A program made the position numbers and the translations under genes. A stretch of 64,000 nucleotides of DNA from Avibacterium paragallinarum (GTDB taxonomy: Bacteria; Pseudomonadota; Gammaproteobacteria; Enterobacterales; Pasteurellaceae): NCBI RefSeq assembly GCF_900450705.1, contig NZ_UGHK01000001.1, positions 434,001 through 498,000 of the forward strand, in the 5' to 3' direction. Shown here piece after piece: positions 7,016 through 16,556 of this stretch. The first letter of the stretch is position 1; each line of letters starts with the position of its first letter. Under the pieces are notes generated by a model. That model was not told the DNA's origin. It did not search any database and was given only the letters and a program-made list of their open reading frames with translations.

Positions 7016-8329
7016 ATGAAAACAAATTTAAAAACTTGGCTTGCTGTTTTAGGGCTTGTTAGTTTAGTAATGCCAAACGTTGTTATTGCGAAGCCGGAGG
7101 AGAGCGGGAGCGAGAGGTATTTAAGTTGGACAGAGTTTAACGAGGAGCTAAAAGATTTGATAAGTATGTGCCAAAAGGGTGATCCAGCAGATTTTTATGA
7201 CATTTATAAAGAGTGTAGTAAGGAAAGTATCATTGAGTATTATTTGGATGATCGTGATATGCATATATATCCTGATGGTGGCAGTCGTTATGATGAAGTG
7301 GATTACGATGCTATTGAGGACTACATTAACAATGCGTTAAAAAACTATAAAGAACCGAAAAAACCGACCCAACCAAGCCAACCGCAACAACCAACAATGT
7401 CTTGGCTGGCACTGGCACCAAGAGTGAATTTAGAACAGGGATTTGCGAGCGTACGCACCTTACACGAAAGACGGGGAGAGAACTGGGAATTGAAGGAAAC
7501 AGAAGGTCAGCCTTGGGGCAGAGTGTTAGGGGATTATTTGACGCAAAAAGGAGATGAAAATGCGTCATTTAAGTTGCGAGATTATGGATTTCAATTAGGT
7601 TATGACCGCATAGAGAAGAAAGAAGCGGGGCATAGATTAACGGGGATATTTGCGGGTTATCGAGTAGGTAAAGCGAAATTCTATGGTGAAGATGAGAATA
7701 ATCAACCCCTCTATCAAGGAAAACTTCGCACCCATCATTTCCATCTAGGAGCGGAGCATACCCGTTATGCAAAAGATGGCGGTTATGTGGATTTAGTGGG
7801 ATTGATGTCTTATTTTAGAAATCAGTACCAAGCACGTTTAGAGGGAGAAAAAGTAAGATATAGTCGTTTTGGGGTATTGTTCTCAGTAGAAGCGGGTAAG
7901 CCTTTCGCAGTGAGTTCGTCAGAAGAAAAAATAGGGTGGTTTATAGAGCCTCAAGCCCAATTGATTTATCAATTTATTGCCTCGAAGAATCCGAACGATA
8001 AGATAGAGATGTCAAATAGCAATGCGTTGCGAGGCCGTGTAGGCGTTCGGGTTGTGCGTAATAGAGCGTTAGATGATGAATGGCAAGCACGTTCCCTTTA
8101 TGCGGTTGCGAATATTTGGAAAGATTTTTACAATCGCACGGGAGTTCGGATTAATGATGTGAAATTTGAACAAGGTTATGGGAATCTATGGTGGGAAGCA
8201 GGAGTAGGGTTGCAATTGCCTTTATCTCGTAAGCTGTATTTGTACACGGATGTACGTTATGAGCAACAATTTGGTCATCGAGCAGGTCATCACGGCTATA
8301 GAGGGGTGATTGGGTTGAAATATAATTAA
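7016..8329 (+). CDS. Type Va autotransporter with a very short passenger
   Basis: A 437-aa outer-membrane protein. A signal peptide (about residues 1-26, ending VVIA-KP) is followed by an acidic passenger of only about 100 residues with two cysteines 15 residues apart, then a proline-rich linker (KKPTQPSQPQQP). The C-terminal half is an autotransporter beta-barrel with alternating aromatic/polar strands, ending YRGVIGLKYN. Typical passengers are several hundred residues of beta-helix, and none is present here. GGAGG at 7006-7010 supports the ATG at 7016. An in-frame ATG at 6941 adds no plausible signal peptide and lies upstream of the poly-C tract. Expression is probably controlled by the upstream C9 promoter. 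The passenger may be reduced by deletion or be a genuine mini-passenger. Confidence 0.8.
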   Translation: MKTNLKTWLAVLGLVSLVMPNVVIAKPEESGSERYLSWTEFNEELKDLISMCQKGDPADFYDIYKECSKESIIEYYLDDRDMHIYPDGGSRYDEVDYDAIEDYINNALKNYKEPKKPTQPSQPQQPTMSWLALAPRVNLEQGFASVRTLHERRGENWELKETEGQPWGRVLGDYLTQKGDENASFKLRDYGFQLGYDRIEKKEAGHRLTGIFAGYRVGKAKFYGEDENNQPLYQGKLRTHHFHLGAEHTRYAKDGGYVDLVGLMSYFRNQYQARLEGEKVRYSRFGVLFSVEAGKPFAVSSSEEKIGWFIEPQAQLIYQFIASKNPNDKIEMSNSNALRGRVGVRVVRNRALDDEWQARSLYAVANIWKDFYNRTGVRINDVKFEQGYGNLWWEAGVGLQLPLSRKLYLYTDVRYEQQFGHRAGHHGYRGVIGLKYN

Positions 8330-8361
8330 TTTTTCAATGGTAAAAACTGGTCCGAAAAAAT

Positions 8362-8407
8362 ACCGCACTTTTATAGGCATTTGACTTAGAAGTGCGGTGT
8401 TTTTTTG
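8362..8407. terminator. Bidirectional inverted uptake-signal terminator
   Basis: ACCGCACTT (8362-8370) and AAGTGCGGT (8390-8398) are followed by T7 on the plus strand. It lies between the convergent autotransporter and lysR-type genes. Confidence 0.8.
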
Positions 8408-8415
8408 CCTTATTT

Positions 8416-9321
8416 TTAAGTCAAACACCAAGGCTGTTTGGATAAATAATCTTGTAAAAAATCAATCAATAATGCCGTGCGTGGGGCAAGGGTATGGTGG
8501 CGGTAATACACGGCATAAATGGGTTGTGTGAGTGATTGGCGTAAATCAGGCAGGATTTCGACCAATTCGCCATTTTGGCGTGCGTTGTGTGTCATCATAT
8601 CCGAAAGGCATACCACACCAAGATGATTGAGTGCTAATGCCAATAGGCTTTCGCCGCTAGAGGCAGAGATATGCGGCTGTATGTCAAGCCAATGCCCTGC
8701 GTTGTCTAAAATTGGCCATTGGTTGAGGTGAGCTGGTTGACTAAAACCTAATAAACGTTGTTGGCATAATTGCTCTAGATTGTGAATGTTGCCGTGTTCA
8801 GCTAAATATTGCGGGCTAGCTAGAATACGAACGGCGGTTTTACCAAGCAAGCGGGCGTGCATGGTGGAATCTTGTAGCGTGCCAATGCGAATGGCAACAT
8901 CGGTGCGTTCCTCTAAGAGATCGATGTTTAACTCATTGCTGTTTAGCTCCAACTGGAGCTGGGGATAGCGTGGCAAAAATTCGGCGATAGCTGGAATAAG
9001 AACGTGTCGCATCACGGGGGTGGAAGTATTCACACGCAATAATCCGCTGACATCACTACGCCGAGCGAGCAGTTTTTCTTCCGCACTTTGCACACTGTCT
9101 AAAATTTGCCGTGCTTGTTGCAACAACAATTCCCCTTCATCAGTGAGGTGCATTTTTCGCGTACTGCGTTGCAATAAGGTCATTCCCAGCTCTCGTTCTA
9201 GTTTTGTCAAAGCACGGCTCACCATTGAAACAGGCTGTTCCAAACGCATTGCCGCCCCGCTAAGCGACCCGCTTTCCACGATATGAACAAAGATATTTAG
9301 GGCTTCCAGATTCAGTTTCAC
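8416..9321 (-). CDS. LysR-type transcriptional regulator
   Basis: A 301-aa LysR-family regulator. The winged helix-turn-helix occupies about residues 3-60 (LEALNIFVHIVESGSLSGAAMRLEQ, then VSRALTKLERELG and LLQRSTRKMHLTDEG), followed by a two-lobe inducer-binding domain. The closest subgroup by eye is the CrgA/YafC/DsdC-like type that controls neighbouring oxidoreductases. IS copy 1 sits 48 bp upstream of its start. If the large inversion is undone, the gene divergent to it is mdaB (now at 40142-40729), the most likely original target. Confidence 0.85.
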   Translation of the reverse strand: MKLNLEALNIFVHIVESGSLSGAAMRLEQPVSMVSRALTKLERELGMTLLQRSTRKMHLTDEGELLLQQARQILDSVQSAEEKLLARRSDVSGLLRVNTSTPVMRHVLIPAIAEFLPRYPQLQLELNSNELNIDLLEERTDVAIRIGTLQDSTMHARLLGKTAVRILASPQYLAEHGNIHNLEQLCQQRLLGFSQPAHLNQWPILDNAGHWLDIQPHISASSGESLLALALNHLGVVCLSDMMTHNARQNGELVEILPDLRQSLTQPIYAVYYRHHTLAPRTALLIDFLQDYLSKQPWCLT

Positions 9322-9369
9322 GACACGTTCCCCAACACAAAAGAATGGGCTTATTATTGCAAAAATAAA

Positions 9370-10088
9370 GGGGCTGTCCTAGATAACAACTAAAAAATCT
9401 ATTTAGGTTAGAATGAACCAATGAGAAAAAGTCGTCTAAGTCAGCACAAACAAAATAAACTCATTGAGCTATTTGTTGCAGGTGTTACTGCAAGGACAGC
9501 AGCAGAGTTAGTCAATGTAAACAAAACGACTGCCGCATATTACTTTCATCGTTTACGCCAACTCATCTATCAAAACAGCCTTCACTTAGAGATGTTTGAA
9601 GGTGAAATTGAAGCCGATGAAAGTTATTTTGGCGGTGCTCGCAAAGGCAAACGTGGTCGTGGTGCGGCAGGGAAAATTGCGGTATTCGGGCTTCTCAAGC
9701 GCAATGGCAAGGTTTATACCGTTGCGGTTCCAAATACGCAATCTGCCACCTTGTTACCCATTATTCGGGAGCAGGTAAAGCCTGATAGTATTGTTTACAC
9801 CGATAATTATCGTAGTTATGACGTGCTTGATGTGAGTGAATTTAGTCATTTTCGTATCAATCACAGCACACATTTTGCTGAAAATCATAACCACATTAAC
9901 GGAATTGAGAATTTTTGAAGCCAAGCAAAACGCCATTTACGCAAATTTAATGGTATCCCAAAAGCGCATTTTGAGCTTTATTTAAAGGAATGTGAATGGC
10001 GTTTTAATTACAGCAACATAAAAAGTCAAATTTCTATTTTAAAACAATTGGTTAAAGGGAGTTTAGTCTAGTTATCTAGGACAGCCCC
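9370..10088 (+). mobile_element. IS1016-type insertion sequence (IS1595 family), copy 1
   Basis: A 719-bp element with 18-bp perfect terminal inverted repeats, GGGGCTGTCCTAGATAAC and GTTATCTAGGACAGCCCC. The 8-bp flanks do not match each other (AAAATAAA left, TTGATCAA right), but they match the flanks of copy 4. This shows that the two copies recombined. Confidence 0.95.
9421..10071 (+). pseudogene. IS1016-type transposase, nonsense-mutated (copy 1)
   Basis: The 216-codon DDE-type transposase frame begins at the ATG after MRKSRLSQHKQ and has an N-terminal helix-turn-helix plus EADESYFGG and YTDNYRSYD catalytic blocks. A TGG to TGA change at codon 166 (9916-9918) truncates it before the last 50 residues. 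The same mutation is present in copy 2. It could still be moved in trans by the intact copies. Confidence 0.9.
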
Positions 10089-10393
10089 TTGATCAAATTA
10101 CCCCAACTGCACCGCAAACCGCTCAGCCTGTTTCTACGCCAACACTCGCACCGACACTATCGGCTTCCACATCACAAACAGGCACACCTGTTACCGCACC
10201 AATGGCAGGTACTATTTGGAAAGTGGTAGCAAGCGAAGGGCAACAAGTGGCGGAAGGCGATGTATTGCTCATTCTCGAAGCAATGAAAATGGAAACGGAA
10301 ATCCGTGCTTCGCAAGCGGGAACGGTGCAAAATATCCGCGTGAAAGCTGGTGATGCCGTTGCCGTGGGCGATACCTTATTAACCTTAGTCTAA
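10089..10393 (+). pseudogene. oadA: Oxaloacetate decarboxylase alpha subunit, 3' part (biotin carrier domain)
   Basis: One hundred codons of the C-terminus of OadA: a Pro/Thr/Ala-rich linker and then a biotinyl domain ([13 protein letters not shown], then the biotin-lysine motif EAMKMETE near 10284-10307). The frame is open from the IS edge and has lost its 5' part, which lies on the other strand at 41598-43133. The 8 bp at its start, TTGATCAA, is the target duplication shared with that part. Joining the halves gives [12 protein letters not shown] without loss. oadB follows 13 nt later, the normal order. Confidence 0.93.
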
Positions 10394-10406
10394 GTGCGGT
10401 GGAAAA

Positions 10407-11711
10407 ATGGAAAGTATTTTGTCGTTACTGCGTGGAATGGGCATTATGCACCTAGAATGGGGGCAGGCGGTGATGATTGCCGTCAGCCTGCTACTCTTGT
10501 GGCTTGCCATCGCACGCAAATTTGAACCCCTGTTATTGCTACCCATTGGCTTTGGTGGATTGCTCTCTAATATCCCTGAAGCAGGCTTAGCAATGACAGC
10601 ATTGGATAACCTTTTGCATAACGGCACAAGCCAGCAACTGGCGATAATCGCGGAGAAACTCGGCACAGTGGCAGATCCTCTCGCCATTAAGACCGCACTT
10701 AACAACGCTTTGCCGTCGGTGCAAAATGAGTTGGAAGTGATGGCAGGCGATATGGGCTATACCGCAGGTGTGCTGGCATTGTTCTATAAAGTGGCGATCG
10801 GCTATGGCGTTGCCCCGCTTATTATTTTTATGGGCGTGGGTGCGATGACGGATTTCGGTCCACTACTTGCCAACCCTCGCACCCTATTATTAGGGGCTGC
10901 CGCACAATTTGGTATTTTTGCCACCGTGCTTGGGGCGTTGGGGCTAAACTGGCTTGGCATTATCGACTTCACCCTGCCACAAGCTGCCGCAATTGGCATT
11001 ATCGGCGGGGCAGACGGCCCAACCGCCATTTACCTTGCGAGCAAACTCGCCCCCGAGTTATTAGGTGCGATTGCCGTGGCGGCGTATTCTTATATGGCAC
11101 TCGTGCCATTAATTCAGCCACCGATTATGAAAGCCCTCACTTCACAGCAAGAACGCAAAATCCGAATGGTGCAACTGCGAACCGTGAGCAATCGTGAAAA
11201 AATCCTTTTCCCGATCGTGCTATTGGTACTTGTCGCCTTGCTCTTGCCTGATGCCGCACCATTATTGGGAATGTTCTGTTTTGGCAACTTAATACGCGTC
11301 AGTGGCGTGGTGGAACGCTTGAATGACACTGCACAAAATGCCCTCATCAACATTGTTACCATTTTCCTCGGGCTTTCCGTTGGGGCAAAATTGGTGGCGG
11401 ATAAATTCCTACAACCGCAAACACTCGGCATTTTAGTGCTAGGAATGATCGCCTTTGCGATCGGCACAGCATCTGGTGTATTAATGGCGAAATTAATGAA
11501 CCGCTTTAGCAAAAATCCAATTAACCCATTAATTGGTGCAGCGGGGGTTTCTGCTGTACCAATGGCAGCACGGGTCGCTAATAAAATCGGGCTAGAAGCC
11601 GATCACCAAAACTTCCTACTAATGCACGCAATGGGTCCCAATGTCGCAGGTGTTATTGGATCTGCCATCGCAGCAGGGGTAATGTTGAAATATATTTCAG
11701 CAATGATGTGA
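10407..11711 (+). CDS. oadB: Oxaloacetate decarboxylase beta subunit (Na+ pump)
   Basis: A 434-aa inner-membrane subunit that couples decarboxylation of carboxybiotin to Na+ export. It has nine or more membrane helices and the invariant helix-IV region [11 protein letters not shown] near residues 198-208, whose Asp is essential for Na+ transport. A second conserved block is [18 protein letters not shown] near residue 370. The gene is intact, but its promoter and the alpha/gamma subunits are now 31 kb away because of the IS inversion. It is probably silent or driven from the IS edge. Confidence 0.93.
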   Translation: MESILSLLRGMGIMHLEWGQAVMIAVSLLLLWLAIARKFEPLLLLPIGFGGLLSNIPEAGLAMTALDNLLHNGTSQQLAIIAEKLGTVADPLAIKTALNNALPSVQNELEVMAGDMGYTAGVLALFYKVAIGYGVAPLIIFMGVGAMTDFGPLLANPRTLLLGAAAQFGIFATVLGALGLNWLGIIDFTLPQAAAIGIIGGADGPTAIYLASKLAPELLGAIAVAAYSYMALVPLIQPPIMKALTSQQERKIRMVQLRTVSNREKILFPIVLLVLVALLLPDAAPLLGMFCFGNLIRVSGVVERLNDTAQNALINIVTIFLGLSVGAKLVADKFLQPQTLGILVLGMIAFAIGTASGVLMAKLMNRFSKNPINPLIGAAGVSAVPMAARVANKIGLEADHQNFLLMHAMGPNVAGVIGSAIAAGVMLKYISAMM

Positions 11712-11720
11712 TATAAAAGA

Positions 11721-11756
11721 AATAAAGCCAACTTTTATTTTAAGTGGCTTTATTTC
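11721..11756 (+). terminator. Terminator after oadB
   Basis: AATAAAGCCA-ACTT pairs with AAGT-GGCTTTATT around a TTATTTT loop, and the 3' arm runs into TATTT. It marks the original end of the oad operon. Confidence 0.7.
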
Positions 11757-11827
11757 TCGTTATAGAATTATCAAAATATAACTAAAGTTATTTCTCCTAC
11801 CTCGTATCACTTTGCATAGCCTAACAA

Positions 11828-12586
11828 CTAACCTAGAATCAACTCAATCTTCCTTTCCCGAATGGCGGTTTGGGCATTATCCAATAAATCTTTATCGCAA
11901 ATAATGCTATCGAATTGTTCCAAGGCACAAATATGAAAAGTGGCACTTTTGCCATATTTCGAGGAATCGGAAACCAGCACCTTTTTTTGGCTCGATTGTA
12001 AAATCGCCCGTTTGACAGGCAGCTTGCTTTCATCGGGGGTGGTGAGCCCTTTTAGATTCCACGATGACGTTGAGATAAAGGCAATATCAATCGAAAGCTG
12101 TCTTAAGAGTTGGGCGGCGAGTTCGCCAACAGAGGAGTAATTGGCTTTGTTCACCGTTCCGCCGCAATGAATAAGGCGGCATTGTCCGTTTTTCATTAGA
12201 AAATCTGCGATAATAAAATCATTGGTTACCACCAAGAGATCTTCTCTATCTGCAATTCGATGGGCGATTTCAAGTGTGGTTGTGCCTGCATCTAAATAGA
12301 TTGTGGTGTTTTGGGGAATAGATTGTGCTGCGAACGCCCCGATCTTTTCTTTTTGCAAGGTGGAAAGCAAGGATTTTGCATTATGCGTTAGTTCATCGGA
12401 TAAATGTTCCAACAATTTCACCCCGCCAGACACAGATACCACCCGCCCTTCTTGCTCCAATTTTTGAATATCGCGGCGAACGGTCATATGCGATACGCCC
12501 AATAACTCCACCAACTGCGTAATACTAATGATGTGGTGCTGGCGGATAAGGTTCAGTAATTGCTTTTGTCGCTCTGCTGGGATCAT
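11828..12586 (-). CDS. DeoR/GlpR-family regulator of the ketotetronate operon
   Basis: A 252-aa repressor-type protein. The DeoR helix-turn-helix is at residues 6-57 (ERQKQLLNLIRQHHIISITQ, SHMTVRRDIQKLE), and the sugar-phosphate-binding domain has the DAGTTTLEIA motif near residue 97. It corresponds in position to HI1009 of H. influenzae and to YgbI of E. coli, both next to the same catabolic genes. It is divergent from ltnD. A 29-bp palindrome in the intergenic region is the likely operator. The effector is probably a tetronate or its phosphate. Confidence 0.88.
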   Translation of the reverse strand: MIPAERQKQLLNLIRQHHIISITQLVELLGVSHMTVRRDIQKLEQEGRVVSVSGGVKLLEHLSDELTHNAKSLLSTLQKEKIGAFAAQSIPQNTTIYLDAGTTTLEIAHRIADREDLLVVTNDFIIADFLMKNGQCRLIHCGGTVNKANYSSVGELAAQLLRQLSIDIAFISTSSWNLKGLTTPDESKLPVKRAILQSSQKKVLVSDSSKYGKSATFHICALEQFDSIICDKDLLDNAQTAIRERKIELILG

Positions 12587-12738
12587 TTTATACTCCGAAA
12601 GGATTAATTTTTCTCATTATAATGCGTTGATTTTAAAATAATACTGCCTTATACCGCATTAACCTGTTATTTATGCTTATTTTTTGAACAAAACCTCCAA
12701 TCTAACACCATTCCTCCAAAAAACTTTTCAAAAACTAA

Positions 12739-12767
12739 CAATATTTAACAATAAATGTTAAATATTG
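12739..12767. promoter_or_regulatory. Palindromic operator between deoR-type gene and ltnD
   Basis: CAATATTTAACA and TGTTAAATATTG are perfect 12-bp inverted arms around ATAAA. The site lies centrally between the divergent regulator and the operon and fits binding by a DeoR-family dimer or tetramer. Confidence 0.75.
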
Positions 12768-12781
12768 TGATCTTTATCGCA
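12766..12781 (+). promoter_or_regulatory. Probable CRP site upstream of ltnD
   Basis: TGTGA-TCTTTA-TCGCA matches 9 of the 10 conserved arm positions of the CRP consensus and overlaps the end of the palindromic operator by 2 bp. This suggests that cAMP activation and repressor binding compete. Confidence 0.6.
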
Positions 12782-12845
12782 GTTTTTTATTTCAAAATAG
12801 ATAAAATGAGTTACATCTTAATCATTGTTACAAAGGAGAATGGGT

Positions 12846-13748
12846 ATGAAAAATTATTCAGTTGCCGTTATTGGTTTAGGTGCAATGGGTATGGGGGCTG
12901 CAAAATCTTGTGTAAACGCAGGCTTAAATACCTATGGCGTTGATCTCAACCCTGTTGCACTACAAACCCTAAAAGATCACGGGGCAAAAGCCGTTGGAAA
13001 AAGTGCGGTGGATTTTGCACAAGAATTAGATGCGGTAGTGTTATTGGTGGTCAATGCCACGCAAGTGAATGCCGTATTGTTTGGCGAAAACGGATTAACC
13101 CCGCATTTGAAACCGAATACCGCAGTGATGGTGTCGTCCACTATTTCAGCCCAAGACGCACAAGCCATTTCACAAAAATTAACAGAATTAGATTTGCTGA
13201 TGTTAGATGCCCCAGTTTCTGGTGGGGCAGCAAAAGCAGCGGCAGGGGAGATGACGGTAATGGCATCGGGTTCTGCACAAGCCTTTGCCAAATTGCAACC
13301 TGTGTTAGATGCCGTGGCTGGCAAGGTTTACCGCGTTGGCGAAGAAATCGGCTTGGGGGCGACGGTGAAAATCATTCACCAACTCTTGGCTGGTGTACAT
13401 ATTGCCGCAGGTGCTGAAGCAATGGCTTTAGCGGCTAAAGCAGGTATTCCGCTTGATTTGATGTATGACGTTGTGACCAATGCGGCAGGTAATTCTTGGA
13501 TGTTTGAAAACCGAATGAAACACGTTGTCGAAGGGGATTACACCCCGCTTTCAATGGTTGATATTTTCGTCAAGGATTTAGGCTTAGTGAATGACACGGC
13601 AAAATCGCTCCATTTCCCACTGCACTTGGCAAGCACGGCTTATTCAATGTTTACAGAAGCCAGCAATGCGGGCTATGGCAAACAAGATGACAGTGCGGTG
13701 ATCAAAATCTTCAGCGGTATCGAATTGCCAAAAAAGGAGGGGAATTAA
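12846..13748 (+). CDS. ltnD: L-threonate dehydrogenase
   Basis: A 300-aa beta-hydroxyacid dehydrogenase that oxidises L-threonate to 2-oxo-tetronate with NAD+. The N-terminus has the Rossmann GLGAMGMGAA motif (residues 8-17). The substrate/catalytic region follows: DAPVSGGAAKAAAGEMTVMA near 123-142 and the catalytic Lys in GATVKIIHQLLAG near 170-182. The ATG at 12846 is preferred over 12840 because AAGGAG (12833-12838) is 7 nt away. It is the first gene of a seven-gene catabolic operon identical in order to the H. influenzae HI1010 region. Confidence 0.92.
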   Translation: MKNYSVAVIGLGAMGMGAAKSCVNAGLNTYGVDLNPVALQTLKDHGAKAVGKSAVDFAQELDAVVLLVVNATQVNAVLFGENGLTPHLKPNTAVMVSSTISAQDAQAISQKLTELDLLMLDAPVSGGAAKAAAGEMTVMASGSAQAFAKLQPVLDAVAGKVYRVGEEIGLGATVKIIHQLLAGVHIAAGAEAMALAAKAGIPLDLMYDVVTNAAGNSWMFENRMKHVVEGDYTPLSMVDIFVKDLGLVNDTAKSLHFPLHLASTAYSMFTEASNAGYGKQDDSAVIKIFSGIELPKKEGN

Positions 13749-13749
13749 G

Positions 13750-15006
13750 ATGTTAGGCATAATAGCAGATGATTTCACAGGGGCGAGCGATATTGCCAGT
13801 TTTCTCACCGAAAATGGCTTGCGTACCGTGCAAATGAACGGCGTGCCAAGCCAGCCTTTGCAAAATCAGGACAGGCAAGGCAAAGTGGAAGCGATTGTGA
13901 TTAGCCTCAAATCTCGTTCCAATCCCGTCGATGAAGCGGTGCAACAATCCTTGCACGCATTAACGTGGTTGCAAAAAAACGGCTGTACGCAGTTTTATTT
14001 TAAATATTGCTCCACCTTTGACAGCACGGCAAAAGGCAATATTGGCCCAGTAACCGACGCTTTAATGCAGGCGTTGGCGACAGATTTCACCGTCATCAGC
14101 CCTGCCCTCCCCATCAATGGCAGAACCATTTTCAACGGTTATTTGTTCGTGGGCGAGGTGTTGCTGAGTGAGTCAGGAATGCGTCATCACCCGATTACGC
14201 CGATGACCGATGCCAATTTGCTTCGCCTAATGGACGCACAAGCTCAGGGCAAAACGGGGCTAGTGGCATATGCCAACGTGGTGCAGGGTAGCGAACGGGT
14301 CAAAGCCCGCTTTGCTGAACTGAAACAGCAGGGTTATCGCTATGCCGTCGTCGATGCGGTGGATAACTCACAACTTGCCGTACTTGCGGACGCGGTTGCC
14401 GATTTCAAGTTGGTAACAGGCGGTTCTGGACTTGCGGCGTATATGGCTGCGCGTTTAAGTGGCGGTAAAAAAGGAGACAATGCGTTTACCCCAACAAAAG
14501 GAAAAACTGTCGTGTTGTCAGGCTCTTGTTCGGTAATGACTAATCAACAAGTAGAAAATTATCAGAAAAAAGCACCGCACTTATTCCTTGATGTGGAACA
14601 AGCCATTAATCATCCTGATTATGCGGACAAGCTATATCAATGGACGATGGAAAATTTGGATTCACCATTAGCACCAATGATTTATGCCACCGTTCCCCCT
14701 GAAAAACTTAACGCTATTCAAAATGAATTTGGTGCAGAACGCACTAGTCAGGCTATTGAACAAACCTTTGCGCGTTTAGCGGAAAAATTGAAAAACGCAG
14801 GCGTAACCAATTTCATTACAGCTGGTGGTGAAACATCAAGCATTGTGGTACAGCAACTTGGTTTTAGCGATTTCCATATTGGTAAACAAATTGCGCCGGG
14901 TGTGCCTTGGTTAAAAGCGGTAGAAGAACCCATTTATCTTGCCTTGAAATCGGGCAATTTCGGCAAAGTAGATTTCTTTGAATTTGCACAAGGAATGGCT
15001 GTATGA
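13750..15006 (+). CDS. otnK: 3-oxo-tetronate 4-kinase
   Basis: A 418-aa kinase of the four-carbon acid sugar kinase family (former DUF1537/YgbK). The N-terminal domain begins with the signature LGIIADDFTGASDIASF. The C-terminal ATP-binding domain holds VLSGSCSVMTNQQ near residue 257 and ITAGGETSSIVVQQLG near residue 356. It phosphorylates 3-oxo-tetronate in L-threonate/D-erythronate degradation. The start lies 1 nt after the ltnD stop, behind GGAGGGG, and the stop overlaps otnC. Confidence 0.92.
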   Translation: MLGIIADDFTGASDIASFLTENGLRTVQMNGVPSQPLQNQDRQGKVEAIVISLKSRSNPVDEAVQQSLHALTWLQKNGCTQFYFKYCSTFDSTAKGNIGPVTDALMQALATDFTVISPALPINGRTIFNGYLFVGEVLLSESGMRHHPITPMTDANLLRLMDAQAQGKTGLVAYANVVQGSERVKARFAELKQQGYRYAVVDAVDNSQLAVLADAVADFKLVTGGSGLAAYMAARLSGGKKGDNAFTPTKGKTVVLSGSCSVMTNQQVENYQKKAPHLFLDVEQAINHPDYADKLYQWTMENLDSPLAPMIYATVPPEKLNAIQNEFGAERTSQAIEQTFARLAEKLKNAGVTNFITAGGETSSIVVQQLGFSDFHIGKQIAPGVPWLKAVEEPIYLALKSGNFGKVDFFEFAQGMAV

Positions 15007-15635
15007 CAGAACTAGAACAAAAAATTGAAATGGTGAACTTTGCACGTTCATTTTATGAACGTGGCTATAGCGTTGGTGGGGCGGGAAATTTATCTGTTCG
15101 TTTAGATGAAAATCGGATTTTAGTAACACCAACAGGTTCATCTTTAGGACGACTGGTAGCAGAAAAATTATCTGTGGTCGATATGCAAGGCAATTGGCTT
15201 GCAGGCGATAAGCCTTCTAAAGAATATGTTTTTCATTTGACGTTATATCAGAACAATCCGCAATGCAATGCGGTGGTTCATCTTCATTCTACTTATTTAA
15301 CCGCACTTTCTTGCTTGCAAGGGCTAGACCCCGACAACGCCATACGCGCCTTTACCCCTTACTATGTGATGCGTGTGGGGAAATTGCCCGTCATTCCGTA
15401 CTACCACCCCGGTGATGTCAATATTGCACGCGAATTAGGGGAACGTGCTTTATCTGGCAAAGCCTTTTTACTCGCTAATCACGGTGTTGTTGTTACGGGA
15501 ACAAGCTTGGTTGATGCGGTGGATAACACGGAAGAATTAGAAGAAACCGCTAAATTGTTCTTTATCTTAAAAGAACAAAATATCCGTTATCTCACTGATG
15601 CGGAAGTGAAAGATTTAGAAAACAGGGGGAAATAA
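15003..15635 (+). CDS. otnC: 3-oxo-tetronate 4-phosphate decarboxylase
   Basis: A 210-aa class II aldolase/FucA-like Zn2+ enzyme that decarboxylates 3-oxo-tetronate 4-phosphate to dihydroxyacetone phosphate. Visible motifs are [14 protein letters not shown] near 21-34, the metal-binding VHLHST (residues 91-96, HxH) and ANHGVVVTG near 158-166. Its start overlaps the otnK stop as ATGA, so the two are translationally coupled. Confidence 0.92.
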   Translation: MTELEQKIEMVNFARSFYERGYSVGGAGNLSVRLDENRILVTPTGSSLGRLVAEKLSVVDMQGNWLAGDKPSKEYVFHLTLYQNNPQCNAVVHLHSTYLTALSCLQGLDPDNAIRAFTPYYVMRVGKLPVIPYYHPGDVNIARELGERALSGKAFLLANHGVVVTGTSLVDAVDNTEELEETAKLFFILKEQNIRYLTDAEVKDLENRGK

Positions 15636-15637
15636 TT

Positions 15638-16420
15638 ATGCCTAAATTTGCAGCTAATCTCACAATGATGTTTAACGAAGTTCCATTCTTAGATCGCTTT
15701 GAAGCAGCAGCTAAGGCGGGGTTTCGTTATGTGGAATATCTTTGGCCTTATGATTATTCCACCACAGAATTAAAACAACGTTTAGATCAATTTGGCTTGA
15801 AACAAGTGCTATTTAACACGCAAGCAGGCGATGTGAGTCAAGGTGAATGGGGCGTTGCCGCGATTCTCGGACGAGAAGATGATGCTCGCCGTGATATTGA
15901 TTTAGCGTTGGAATATGCCCTTGCCCTAAATTGCCCAAATGTTCACGTGATGGCGGCAGTTGTTCCTGAGGGTGCAGATCGTGAAGCTTACAAAGCGACA
16001 TTTATTGAAAATGTCCGTTATGCCGCAGAAAAATTTAAACCTTACGACATCAAAGTATTACTTGAAGCCCTTAGCCCTGAAGTGAAACCGAATTATTTGC
16101 TTAAAAGCCAATACGATACGTTAGAAATTGTTGAGTTAGTTGATCGCGATAACGTGTTTGTACAGCTCGATTATTTCCACGCCCAAAATGTGGACGGCAA
16201 CCTTTCCCGACTGACGGAGCGACTGGCTGGGAAAGTTGCCCATATCCAAATCGCCTCCGTCCCCGACCGCCACGAGCCTGACGAGGGCGAAATCTACTAT
16301 CCCTATTTGTTCGATAAATTAGACGCAATGGGTTATGCGGGCTATATCGGTTGCGAATATCAGCCAAGAGCCAGCACCGAAGCAGGGCTTACTTGGTTTG
16401 AGCCTTATCGCGACCGCTAG
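15638..16420 (+). CDS. otnI: 2-oxo-tetronate isomerase
   Basis: A 260-aa TIM-barrel of the hydroxypyruvate-isomerase (Hyi) type that converts 2-oxo-tetronate to 3-oxo-tetronate. The N-terminus [20 protein letters not shown] and the metal-ligand segments [14 protein letters not shown] and GCEYQP are typical. It starts 2 nt after otnC. About 130 bp without a gene separates it from the next operon member. Confidence 0.9.
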   Translation: MPKFAANLTMMFNEVPFLDRFEAAAKAGFRYVEYLWPYDYSTTELKQRLDQFGLKQVLFNTQAGDVSQGEWGVAAILGREDDARRDIDLALEYALALNCPNVHVMAAVVPEGADREAYKATFIENVRYAAEKFKPYDIKVLLEALSPEVKPNYLLKSQYDTLEIVELVDRDNVFVQLDYFHAQNVDGNLSRLTERLAGKVAHIQIASVPDRHEPDEGEIYYPYLFDKLDAMGYAGYIGCEYQPRASTEAGLTWFEPYRDR

Positions 16421-16556
16421 CCCTTAAACGACAAGTCTAAAAATTCCTGCCACGTTCTTGCCCAATGGCAAGGGCGTTGGCTGGTTTCACCCTAAAAATG
16501 GGGCGAAGTAACGCCGTATTATTTTGAAATCAAACGACGATAAAAGGAGATTAATG

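Noticed and set aside
9596-9778. 60-codon ORFs nested in each IS1016-type copy
   Set aside because: They recur identically in all copies as out-of-frame shadows of the transposase.
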